This document shows positions 6,557 through 14,619 of a stretch of 64,000 bases of DNA, one piece after another (position 1 is the first letter of the stretch; the number at the start of each line of letters is the position of its first letter). A program made the translations under genes and the position numbers. The notes beneath the pieces were generated by a model. It did no database searches. It was not told the origin of the DNA and saw only the letters and a program-made list of their open reading frames with translations. Source of the DNA: Kitasatospora sp. NBC_01250 (lineage in GTDB: Bacteria; Actinomycetota; Actinomycetes; Streptomycetales; Streptomycetaceae); the NCBI RefSeq assembly GCF_036226465.1, contig NZ_CP108476.1, positions 5,518,001 through 5,582,000 of the forward strand, read 5' to 3'.

Positions 6557-7431
6557 CGTCGGGGCAGCGGTCGGGACCTCACTCAGTACGGGCAGCGCGG
6601 CCCGTGGCGGGCAGCGCTGCCCGGTGCCTGTGCGGGACCGGCACCCGACCCCACGGGCACCGGGGGCCACCGCAGTGCCGTCCAGGCCCGGCCAGGCGGG
6701 CGCCGGGCCGGCCGCGGTGGCCTCGGCCGACGGCGGCCCGCGCCGCCGCGCGCCCGCGCCCACGGTGCCCGCGCGCCCGGACCCGGGCGGGGCCGAGGCG
6801 CGGTCGGCCGCCCGTCCGCCGCACGGCGACCCGGTGACCCGGCCCGGAACGAGACAGCCAGGACCTTGCGCCGACGCGGGAGCCGGTCCACCCTTGCGAT
6901 AGTCGTCCGTGAGGTGGCCGCGCCGGAGAGATCCGGGCGGACCGCGTTGCCACGGCCGCTGTCGGCGCTGCGCCCACCCGCCGGGCGGGGGCGGCTCGAC
7001 GCGGCCACGTGCTGGCTCCTCCCGCGCGGCGGTCGGACGGGGGCGAAACGGGGGCAGGTGTACGCGTCGGTAGGGATTCGCTGGTGCGGGAGCCGCATCA
7101 GCGGAGCCAGTCGTAGGCGAATCATGTGTCGGAGGTGTGGGCCGGCGGTCCGGCCGACCCGCGAACCCCAACGTCTTACGCGCCGTTAACCCGGCTCCCC
7201 GGGTGTGTGACGACGCCGAAACCTCGTCCGTACGTCCCGTTAGCGGGTCGTCCCTAGCCTCGGGCCAGGGTGCGACCGGCACCGCCCCGGGCCCGACTCG
7301 ACCCCCACCGAGCCGGGCCCGGCGCGGCGCAGCCCGCCATCGTCGGCCCAGGCCCAGGCCTCCTGCGGCCCGCCGCCCGGCCCCCCTTCGGCCCGCCGGT
7401 TTCCGCCGGCCGCCCGACTAAGCTCCCCAGC
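6557..7431. other. 875-bp region with no recognised gene
   Basis: I see no reading frame with both codon bias and a recognisable protein. The first ~280 bp are very GC-rich and simple in composition. From about 7050 the sequence becomes more mixed and probably carries the mutT promoter. The open frames here on both strands are Arg/Pro-rich, the usual look of non-coding high-GC DNA. An unrecognised RNA or a decayed gene cannot be excluded. Confidence 0.5.
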
Positions 7432-7899
7432 ATGGAGAACCGGATCGTGGTCGGCGGCGCGCTGATCGCCCAGGGCCGGGTGCTGGCCGCCCGGCGCAGT
7501 GCGCCCGCCGAGTTGGCGGGGCGCTGGGAGTTCCCCGGTGGCAAGGCCGAGCCGGGGGAGAGCGAGCAGCAGGCGCTGGAGCGCGAGCTCGCCGAGGAGC
7601 TGGGCGTGCGGGCCAGGGCGGTGACCCGGCTGGCGGGCGAGTGGCCGGTCCGAGCCGGGCTGGTGCTGCGGATCTGGGCGGCCGAGCTGGTGGCGGGCGA
7701 GCCGCGGCCGTTGCAGGACCACTCCGAGGTGCGCTGGCTGGGACCTGACGAGCTGACGGCGGTGGACTGGCTGGAGCACGACCGCGCGGTGCTCCCGGAG
7801 GTGGCCGGCCTGCTCAGGGCCGCTGATGCGCCGTCAGCGCAGAGCCCGGCGTCAGGTCCTGTAGGCCGATCGGAAAAGATGACCCGAACGCATGGATAG
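7432..7899 (+). CDS. Nudix hydrolase (MutT-like)
   Basis: 155 residues. The Nudix box runs GGKAEPGESEQQALEREL plus AEELGV, matching GX5EX7REUXEEXGU. The short size, the MENRIVVGGALI start and the WEFPGGK entry into the box are typical of MutT/8-oxo-dGTP or CTP pyrophosphatases. Such enzymes hydrolyse oxidised or non-canonical nucleoside triphosphates in the cytosol; the exact substrate is unknown. The C-terminal ~25 residues are likely disordered. It stands alone between a gene-poor stretch and the phosphatase gene at 7998. Confidence 0.88.
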   Translation: MENRIVVGGALIAQGRVLAARRSAPAELAGRWEFPGGKAEPGESEQQALERELAEELGVRARAVTRLAGEWPVRAGLVLRIWAAELVAGEPRPLQDHSEVRWLGPDELTAVDWLEHDRAVLPEVAGLLRAADAPSAQSPASGPVGRSEKMTRTHG

Positions 7900-7913
7900 T
7901 GCACATTGCGTCT

Positions 7914-7919
7914 GGGTAT
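7914..7919 (+). promoter_or_regulatory. Possible SigB-type -10 element (GGGTAT)
   Basis: GGGTAT lies about 80 bp upstream of the phosphatase start, with a weak GGATA at roughly the -35 distance (15 nt). Streptomyces stress sigma factors of the SigB group use GNNTN14-16GGGTAY. The match is short and unverified. Confidence 0.25.
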
Positions 7920-7997
7920 GTCACAGTTCGGCATGATCCGTAACGTTTGGCGTGTCGAGTGGCGTCAGTCCGCGTCGGTACTTGGGAGGCCGCGTCG

Positions 7998-10778
7998 GTG
8001 ACCAGCACGGGTAGCGCCGACGGAGCGCGACGCACCCGCGCCCCCCGCTCCGGGCGGACGGGTGGGGCAGCCGCCCGCGCGCGCCTGCGCGTCAGCGCCC
8101 CGGCGCCCGGCGCGCAGCGCCCGTCCGCAGGCCCGTCCACCGGGCCCGCAGCGCGCCCCCGCTCCGCATCGGCCGTACCCGCCACCGGCGCCGCACCCAC
8201 CGCTGCCGCCCCGGGCGCCGCCCCCCGCCCCGCCGCCCGGGCGGCCCCGGCCCACCGCGGCGCACCGGGGGAGCCGTTCCCCGCCGGCGCCGCCAGCTCG
8301 CCCGAGGCGATCGGCGAGCACACCCAGGGCAGCCTCTTCGACGTCGTCAAGGTCGCCATCGCGATGCTCGACACCGCGGGCCGGGTGGTGCTCTGGAGCC
8401 CGGCCGCCGAGGAACTGCTCGGCTGGCCCAGCGAGGTGCTGGTGGGCCGGCGGATCGAGGAGCTGATGGCCGACGAGCAACGCGTCGCGCAGACCCGCGA
8501 GGCGTTCCGGATCGCGCTGCGCACCGGCGGCTGGAAGGGGCTGACCTGGCTGCACCACCGCGACGGCCCCAGGGTCCCGGTGGAGGCCCGGATCTCCCTG
8601 CTGGTGGACGGCGACGGCACCCCGTTCCTGCTGGTCGCGCTCGCCGAGGCGCGCACCCTGCAGGCCGTGGAACGCGATCTGGCGGTGCGCGACGCGCTCT
8701 TCGAGCAGTCGCCGCTGGGCATCGCGGTGCTGGACACCGAACTGCGCTACACGGCCGTCAACCAGACGCTGGCCGAGATGAACGGGGTGGCGGCCGAGGA
8801 CCACATCGGCCGCACCACCGGCGAGACGCTGCCCGAACGGGCGGCCGACGAGGTCAGTGTGATCCAGCGTCAGGTGCTGGCCACCGGCGAGCCGGTGATC
8901 GACGTGACGCTGGCCGCCCAGAGTGCGGTCCGCTCGGGCTACCGGTCGATCTCCTACAGCCGGCTCACCGACCGCGGCGGCAAGGTGCTCGGCATCTCCG
9001 GCACCGTGATGGACGTGACCGAGCGCTACCGCGCGGTGGCCAAGGTCGAGCACGCCCGCCGCCGCCTGGCCCTGCTCAACGAGTTCGGCTCGCGGATCGG
9101 CGACCTGCTGGACGCCGGCCGGATCGCCCAGGAGCTGGCCGGCGCGGTGGTGCCCAGGCTCGCCGACTTCGCGGCGGCGATCCTGCTCCAGGCGGTGGCG
9201 CACGGCGACGACCTGCCCCGGCACGCCCACGACCGGCGCACCTCGCTGCTCCAACTCGGCGTGGCGGCCGTCCAGGACGGCGAGGACGTCGAGGTGATGC
9301 TCCGCCGGGGCGCCCGGATCAGCTTCGCCGAGGAGTCCTGCTACGGCCGGGTGCTGCGCAGCGGAGTGCCCGAACTGCTCTCCGGAGCAGAGGAGTTGGC
9401 GGAGGCAACCTACCCCGGCGACCCCAAGGTGCGGGCCGCGCTGGCGCTCGGCGCGCACTCGATGCTGGTGGTCCCGCTGCGCGCCCGGGGCATCGTGATC
9501 GGCCTGCTGGTGCTCAGCCGGGCCGGCCGGCGCGAGGCCTTCGACCGGGACGACCTGGCCTTCTCGGTGGAGCTCGCGGACCGGGCCGGCAGCTCGCTCG
9601 ACAACGCCCGGCTGTACGTGCGTGAACGCACCGCCGCGCTCACCCTGCAGCGCACCCTGCTGCCGCAGCAGGTGCCGCAGCCCACCGGCGTCGAGGTCGC
9701 CTACCGCTACGTGCCGGGCAGCAGCGGCACCGAGGTCGGCGGCGACTGGTTCGACGTGATCCCGCTGCCCGGCGACCGCACCGCGCTGGTGGTCGGGGAC
9801 GTGATGGGCCACGGCCTGCGGGCAGCCGCCACGATGGGCCGGCTGCGCACCGCCGTGCGGGTGCTGGCCGCCCTCGACCTGCCGCCCGACGTGCTGCTGC
9901 GCCACGTCCACGAGCTGGCCGACGACCTCGCTCAGGGGCCGGACGAGGCGCTGCTCGCCACCTGCGTCTACGCCGTCTACGACCCGGCCACCGCGCGGCT
10001 GACGGTCGCCAAGGCGGGCCACATCCCACCGGTGCTGGTGCGCCCGCCCACGCCGGGCCCGGCCCGCTCCGGTGGACCGCTGCCCGGCGGCGAGGGCGAG
10101 GTGCTGGACCTGCCCTCGGGCGCGCCGCTGGGCGTCGGCGGGGTGCCGTTCGAGGCGGTGGAGCTGCTGATCCCCGAGGGCAGTGTGCTGGCGCTGTGCA
10201 CCGACGGCCTGGTGGAGTCCCGGGACAAGGACCTGGACGTCGGCCTGGGCCGGCTGCAGTCGGTGCTGGAGAAGCCGTACGTGTCGATCCAGCACGCCTG
10301 CGAGGCGGTGCTCGACACCATGGAGCAGGGCCGTGAGCCCGACGACGTGGCGCTGCTGCTGGCCCGCCTCGGCCGGGGCGAGGAAGGCGCCCGCACCGTG
10401 GGCTGGACGCTGCCGGCCGAGCCCACCGCGGTCTCCCGGGCCCGCCGGCTGGTGCGCGGCGCGCTCCAGGAGTGGGGCGTGGAGGAGCTGAGCGACACCG
10501 CCGAGCTGCTGGTCAGCGAGCTGGTGACCAACTCGGTGCGGTACGCCAGCGCGCCGATCGGGGTCCGGCTCACCCTCGGCAACACGCTGCTGGTGGAGAT
10601 CTCCGACCCGCTGCCCGACCCGCCCAGGGAGCGGCACGCGGCTGCCGCCGACGAGGGCGGCCGGGGGCTGGAGCTGGTGCGCCGGCTGGCGCTGCGCTGG
10701 GGCGCGCGGGCCGAGGGAATGGGCAAGGTGGTCTGGTTCGAACAGGAATTGCCGGGGAAGGAGCCGGGGCGAGATTGA
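7998..10778 (+). CDS. PAS-PAS-GAF-PP2C(SpoIIE)-HATPase regulator
   Basis: 926 residues. Approximate order: disordered Ala/Pro-rich 1-100, PAS 105-220, PAS 225-345, GAF 350-535, SpoIIE-type PP2C phosphatase 550-790 with metal-binding GGDWFDV, GDVMGHG and DDVALLLA, and an anti-sigma-type HATPase at 800-915 (ELVTNSVRYA N-box, GGRGLELVRRL). Such proteins are predicted to dephosphorylate anti-anti-sigma factors in response to ligand or redox input sensed by PAS/GAF, while the ATPase domain may act as an RsbW-like kinase. The GTG start at 7998 is chosen for its GGGAGG 8 nt upstream; a TTG at 7947 is a poorer alternative. Close relative of the next gene. Confidence 0.9.
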   Translation: MTSTGSADGARRTRAPRSGRTGGAAARARLRVSAPAPGAQRPSAGPSTGPAARPRSASAVPATGAAPTAAAPGAAPRPAARAAPAHRGAPGEPFPAGAASSPEAIGEHTQGSLFDVVKVAIAMLDTAGRVVLWSPAAEELLGWPSEVLVGRRIEELMADEQRVAQTREAFRIALRTGGWKGLTWLHHRDGPRVPVEARISLLVDGDGTPFLLVALAEARTLQAVERDLAVRDALFEQSPLGIAVLDTELRYTAVNQTLAEMNGVAAEDHIGRTTGETLPERAADEVSVIQRQVLATGEPVIDVTLAAQSAVRSGYRSISYSRLTDRGGKVLGISGTVMDVTERYRAVAKVEHARRRLALLNEFGSRIGDLLDAGRIAQELAGAVVPRLADFAAAILLQAVAHGDDLPRHAHDRRTSLLQLGVAAVQDGEDVEVMLRRGARISFAEESCYGRVLRSGVPELLSGAEELAEATYPGDPKVRAALALGAHSMLVVPLRARGIVIGLLVLSRAGRREAFDRDDLAFSVELADRAGSSLDNARLYVRERTAALTLQRTLLPQQVPQPTGVEVAYRYVPGSSGTEVGGDWFDVIPLPGDRTALVVGDVMGHGLRAAATMGRLRTAVRVLAALDLPPDVLLRHVHELADDLAQGPDEALLATCVYAVYDPATARLTVAKAGHIPPVLVRPPTPGPARSGGPLPGGEGEVLDLPSGAPLGVGGVPFEAVELLIPEGSVLALCTDGLVESRDKDLDVGLGRLQSVLEKPYVSIQHACEAVLDTMEQGREPDDVALLLARLGRGEEGARTVGWTLPAEPTAVSRARRLVRGALQEWGVEELSDTAELLVSELVTNSVRYASAPIGVRLTLGNTLLVEISDPLPDPPRERHAAAADEGGRGLELVRRLALRWGARAEGMGKVVWFEQELPGKEPGRD

Positions 10779-11039
10779 TCACGGGATTGATCAGGGCGGG
10801 ATTCGGTCAGATATTCGAATTTTCAAGGCTTGTTCACGTCACGTCCGCCGACCAGGCGCACGGGAGCGGACCAGGGGCGCGAGGGTGGCAGGCTGGTGGC
10901 GCGAAGCCAGGGGCAAAATCCTTCGCCCGATTTGATGTTGTGATGTTGGGGGCGTGTGCGCGTGCCCTCGGATGATGAATACTCGGTCATCTCAGGTCTT
11001 CTCGACATCCGGATGGGCGCGGGTTGGAGGGGTCGGTCC

Positions 11040-13802
11040 TTGAACAGCTTGCCGGCGCGGGAGGCGCTGAGTGGTAGCGGCCATGTCGGCGTGCCCGGAC
11101 AGTCGGGTGCACCGGTGTCCGGGCCAGCCGCCGCTGCCGTCCCCCGTGTCCCCGAGACCCACCCCGGGCGCGATGCCGCCGCGGCCGACGCGGAGCCGAC
11201 GGACGCGGAGCCGACGGACGCCGAGCTGGCGGAGGCCGCCGAGCGCCAGCCGCTCGGTTCGCCGCGCTGGGGCGAGGGCGATCCGGGCTCGATCTACGAG
11301 TTCATCCGCGTCGCCACCTTCGCGATCGGCCCGGACGGGCTGATCAGCCAGTGGAGCGAGCGGGCCGCCGACTTCTTCGCGGTGCCCGCCGCCGAGGCAC
11401 TGGGCGCCGATCCGGTGACCACCCTGGTGCCGCGCGAGCTGTGGCGGCGGGGCCGCACCAGGCTGGAGCGCACGCTGGCCGGCGAGGAGTGGGTCGGCAC
11501 CGCGCCCTACCGGGGAGCGGACGGCCGCGAGGGCCTGGCCGAGGTCTACCTGATGCCGGCCGTCGGCCCCAAGGACGAAGCGGGCGAGCCGGGCGCAGAG
11601 TTCGAAGACTCGCGAGAGCGCTCGCCGGGCGCGCTCTGCCTGGCCGTCGACCTCGGCCGGCTGCGCCGGATCGAGACCGAGCTGGCCGCCTCCGAGGCCG
11701 TCTTCGGGCAGACCCCGAGCGGCTTCTTCCTGTTCGACCGGCAGCTGCGGCTGCAGCGGGTCAACCGGGCCTTCGCCGAGGCGGTCGGGCTCGAACCCGA
11801 GGCGCTGGCCGGGCGCAGCGCGCACGACCTGTTCACCACCAGCGAGGCCGAGCGGCTGGAGTCCGCGCTGCGCCAGGTGCTGCAGAGCGGCGACCCGGTG
11901 GTCGACCTGCGGTTCAGCGGTGCCGTGCCGACCCGGTCCGGCGAACGCCGCTGGGCGATCTCGCTCTACCGCCTCACCGGCCCCGGCGAGCGCCCGATGG
12001 GCGTGGCCGGGCAGGTCAACGACATCACCAGCCGGCACGTCGCCGAGCGCGAGGCGGCCGGGGTGCGCCGCAACCTGGCGCTGGTCAACGAGGCCAGCGC
12101 GCACATCGGCTCCACCCTGGACCTGGAGACCACCGCCAAGGAACTGCTCGACGTGGTCGTCCCGCAGTTCTGCGACCTGGCCACCGTGGACCTCTACTCG
12201 GCACTGCTCTCCGGCGAGAGCGGTCCCTCGCTGACCGGGTCCGGCGCCCACCCGTACGACGGCAGCGGCGAGCTGCGCCGGGTGGCGGTCTCCAGCGTGG
12301 TCGGCGCGGGCGCGGTGGGCTTCGGCTCGCTGCTCGGCGGCGACCAGGGCGGCTACCCGGACCAGGCCTACGGCGCGCGCCTGGCCGCCGCCGAGGCCGG
12401 TGGCACCCTCTGCTACCCGCCGCGTTCCCCGCACGCCCGGGCGCTGCGCACCGGGCGCAGCGCGATCCCGGACCCGGGCCCCGACCCGCTGCTGCGCAGC
12501 ACCCTGGTGGTCCCGCTGGTCGCCAGGGACGTGGTGCTCGGCCTGATCCAGCTCTCCCGGGCGATCGGCAGCGAGCCCTTCGACGCGCGGGACGTGGCGA
12601 TCGCCGAGGAGATCGCGGCGCGCGCCGCGGTCTGCGTGGACAACGCCCGGCTCTACCGGCGTGAGCACGAGCGGGCGCTGATCCTGCAGCGCAGCCTGCT
12701 GCCCCCGGGCAACCCGGAGGCCAGCGGCCTGGAGATCGCCTGCCGCTACCGTCCCAGCAACAACAACACCGAGGTCGGCGGCGACTGGTTCGACGTGATC
12801 CCGCTGCCGGGCAACCGCACCGCGCTGGTGATCGGCGACGTGATGGGCCGCGGCCTGCGCGCGGCCGTCGCGATGGGCCAGCTGCGCACCGCGGTGCGGA
12901 CGCTGGCGATGCTCGACCTGGAGCCGGCCGAGGTGCTCGGTTCGCTGGACGAGATCGCCCGGGGCCTGGGCGACCCGGGCCCCGGCTCGATGGCCGGCTA
13001 CGGCTCCCAGCGCACCGGCGACAACGACGCCCCCGAGGTCTACCTGGCCACCTGCGTCTACGCGGTCTACGACGCGGTCACCCGGCGCTGCGTCTTCGCC
13101 AACGCCGGCCACCTGCCCCCGGCGCTGCTCAGCCCGGGCGAGCCGGCCCGGATGCTCGACGTGCCGCCCGGCCTGCCGCTGGGCGTGGGCGGCGAGCCGT
13201 TCGAGGAGGTCACCCTGACCCTCCCCGACGGCGCCCTGCTCGGCCTCTACACCGACGGCCTGGTGGAGTCCCGCAAGCACCAGCTGGACGAGGGCCTGCA
13301 GGCCTTCCGGATCGCCCTGGAGAACGGCGCGCCCGTCCTGGAGACGCTCTGCGACGAGGTGCTGAACGAGCTCGACCCGCACCACGGCGAGGACGACATC
13401 GCCCTGCTGCTGGCCCGGGTCCGGGCGCTGCCCGAGGACGCGGTGGGCGACTGGCAGCTGCCCCCCGAGCCGACCTCGGTGGCCAAGGCCCGCGAGAAGG
13501 CCTGCGCCTGGCTGTTGACCCGCGGCCTGGACGACCTGGTGGACACCACCGAGCTGCTGGTCAGCGAGCTGGTGACGAACGCGCTGCGGCACGGGCGCGG
13601 CGACATCCGGTTGCGCCTGCTGCGCGACACCACGGTGGTCTGCGAGGTCTGGGACGACGGGTACGCCCAGCCGCGCCGGCGCCGGGCGCAGGAGACCGAC
13701 GAGGGCGGGCGCGGCCTGCAGCTGGTCAGCCTGCTGGCCGAGCGCTGGGGCAGCCGGCGGACCCCGCACGGGAAGATCGTCTGGTTCGAGCTGGGCCTCT
13801 GA
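11040..13802 (+). CDS. PAS-PAS-GAF-PP2C(SpoIIE)-HATPase regulator, paralogue
   Basis: About 920 residues with the same domain order as the preceding gene: PAS ~85-210, PAS ~215-335, GAF ~340-535 (with an insertion of some 50 residues), PP2C ~547-797 (GGDWFDV, GDVMGRG, DDIALLLA) and HATPase ~800-917 (ELVTNALRHG, GGRGLQLVSLL). The N-terminus has a short repeat (DAEPT twice). The start is uncertain: TTG at 11040 has GGAGGGG 7 nt upstream, GTG at 10956 and ATG at 11013 are in frame, and codon bias becomes convincing only after about 11013. The two genes look like a tandem duplication with diverged sensor regions. Confidence 0.88.
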   Translation: MNSLPAREALSGSGHVGVPGQSGAPVSGPAAAAVPRVPETHPGRDAAAADAEPTDAEPTDAELAEAAERQPLGSPRWGEGDPGSIYEFIRVATFAIGPDGLISQWSERAADFFAVPAAEALGADPVTTLVPRELWRRGRTRLERTLAGEEWVGTAPYRGADGREGLAEVYLMPAVGPKDEAGEPGAEFEDSRERSPGALCLAVDLGRLRRIETELAASEAVFGQTPSGFFLFDRQLRLQRVNRAFAEAVGLEPEALAGRSAHDLFTTSEAERLESALRQVLQSGDPVVDLRFSGAVPTRSGERRWAISLYRLTGPGERPMGVAGQVNDITSRHVAEREAAGVRRNLALVNEASAHIGSTLDLETTAKELLDVVVPQFCDLATVDLYSALLSGESGPSLTGSGAHPYDGSGELRRVAVSSVVGAGAVGFGSLLGGDQGGYPDQAYGARLAAAEAGGTLCYPPRSPHARALRTGRSAIPDPGPDPLLRSTLVVPLVARDVVLGLIQLSRAIGSEPFDARDVAIAEEIAARAAVCVDNARLYRREHERALILQRSLLPPGNPEASGLEIACRYRPSNNNTEVGGDWFDVIPLPGNRTALVIGDVMGRGLRAAVAMGQLRTAVRTLAMLDLEPAEVLGSLDEIARGLGDPGPGSMAGYGSQRTGDNDAPEVYLATCVYAVYDAVTRRCVFANAGHLPPALLSPGEPARMLDVPPGLPLGVGGEPFEEVTLTLPDGALLGLYTDGLVESRKHQLDEGLQAFRIALENGAPVLETLCDEVLNELDPHHGEDDIALLLARVRALPEDAVGDWQLPPEPTSVAKAREKACAWLLTRGLDDLVDTTELLVSELVTNALRHGRGDIRLRLLRDTTVVCEVWDDGYAQPRRRRAQETDEGGRGLQLVSLLAERWGSRRTPHGKIVWFELGL

Positions 13803-13808
13803 CCGCCG

Positions 13809-13839
13809 CGCCGGGCCCCCGCCGCAAGGGGGCCCGGCG
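13809..13839. terminator. Bidirectional terminator between convergent genes
   Basis: Perfect 12-bp stem CGCCGGGCCCCC (13809-13820) / GGGGGCCCGGCG (13828-13839) with a 7-nt loop, placed between the phosphatase stop and the sdhB stop. Confidence 0.8.
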
Positions 13840-13845
13840 GCCGGG

Positions 13846-14619
13846 TCAGTCCCGCGGGCGCAGGCCGATCTTCGAGCCCAGCCAGACCAGCGGGTCGTAC
13901 TTGCGGTCGGCCACCCGCTCCTTGAGCGGGATCAGCGCGTTGTCGGTGATCCGGATGTGCTCCGGGCAGACCTCGGTGCAGCACTTGGTGATGTTGCAGT
14001 AGCCCAGGCCGTGGGTGTCCTGGGCACTGGCACGGCGGTCCAGGCCGCCGGCACCGGCCGCGTCCAGCGGGTGCATGTCGAGCTCGGCCACCCGCATCAG
14101 GAAGCGCGGCCCGGCGAAGGCCGCCTTGTTCTCCTCGTGGTCGCGCACCGCGTGGCAGGTGTCCTGGCACAGGAAGCACTCGATGCACTTGCGGAACTCC
14201 TGCGAGCGCGCCACGTCCTCCTGCCGCATCCGGTACTCGCCCGGTGCCAGTCCCGCCGGCGGCACGAAGGCGGCCACCTCCCTGGCCTTGGCGTAGTTGA
14301 ACGTCACGTCGGTGACCAGGTCGCGCACCGAGGGGAAGGCACGCAGCGGGGTCAGCACCACCGGCTCGTCCGGTGGCAGCACCGACATCCGGGTCATGCA
14401 GAGCAGCCGCGGACGCCCGTTCACCTCGGCGCTGCACGAGCCGCACTTGCCCGCCTTGCAGTTCCACCGCACCGCCAGGTCGGGAGCCTGGGTGGCCTGC
14501 AGCCGGTGCACCAGGTCGAGCACCACCTCGCCCTCGTTGACCGGCACCCGGTACGTGACGAACCCGCCCGCGCCGCCCTCGCCCCGCCAGATCCGGAACT
14601 CCCTGTCATCCGTGCTCAT
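13846..14619 (-). CDS. sdhB: Succinate dehydrogenase iron-sulfur subunit
   Basis: 257 residues. The N-terminal ferredoxin domain has the [2Fe-2S] ligands in CKAGKCGSC plus a Cys about 11 residues later (RPRLLC). The C-terminal domain has CIECFLCQDTC for the [4Fe-4S] cluster and CCTEVCP for the [3Fe-4S]/second cluster. It relays electrons from the SdhA flavin towards the membrane anchor. Last gene of the operon, with its start overlapping sdhA by 14 nt. The gene order anchor-flavoprotein-FeS is that of the mycobacterial Sdh1-type enzyme (Rv0249c-Rv0247c). Confidence 0.94.
   Translation of the reverse strand: MSTDDREFRIWRGEGGAGGFVTYRVPVNEGEVVLDLVHRLQATQAPDLAVRWNCKAGKCGSCSAEVNGRPRLLCMTRMSVLPPDEPVVLTPLRAFPSVRDLVTDVTFNYAKAREVAAFVPPAGLAPGEYRMRQEDVARSQEFRKCIECFLCQDTCHAVRDHEENKAAFAGPRFLMRVAELDMHPLDAAGAGGLDRRASAQDTHGLGYCNITKCCTEVCPEHIRITDNALIPLKERVADRKYDPLVWLGSKIGLRPRD

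Noticed and set aside
6583..7125. 180-codon open frame on the minus strand in the gap before mutT
   Set aside because: Arg/Pro-rich composition without codon bias or motif, typical of non-coding high-GC DNA.
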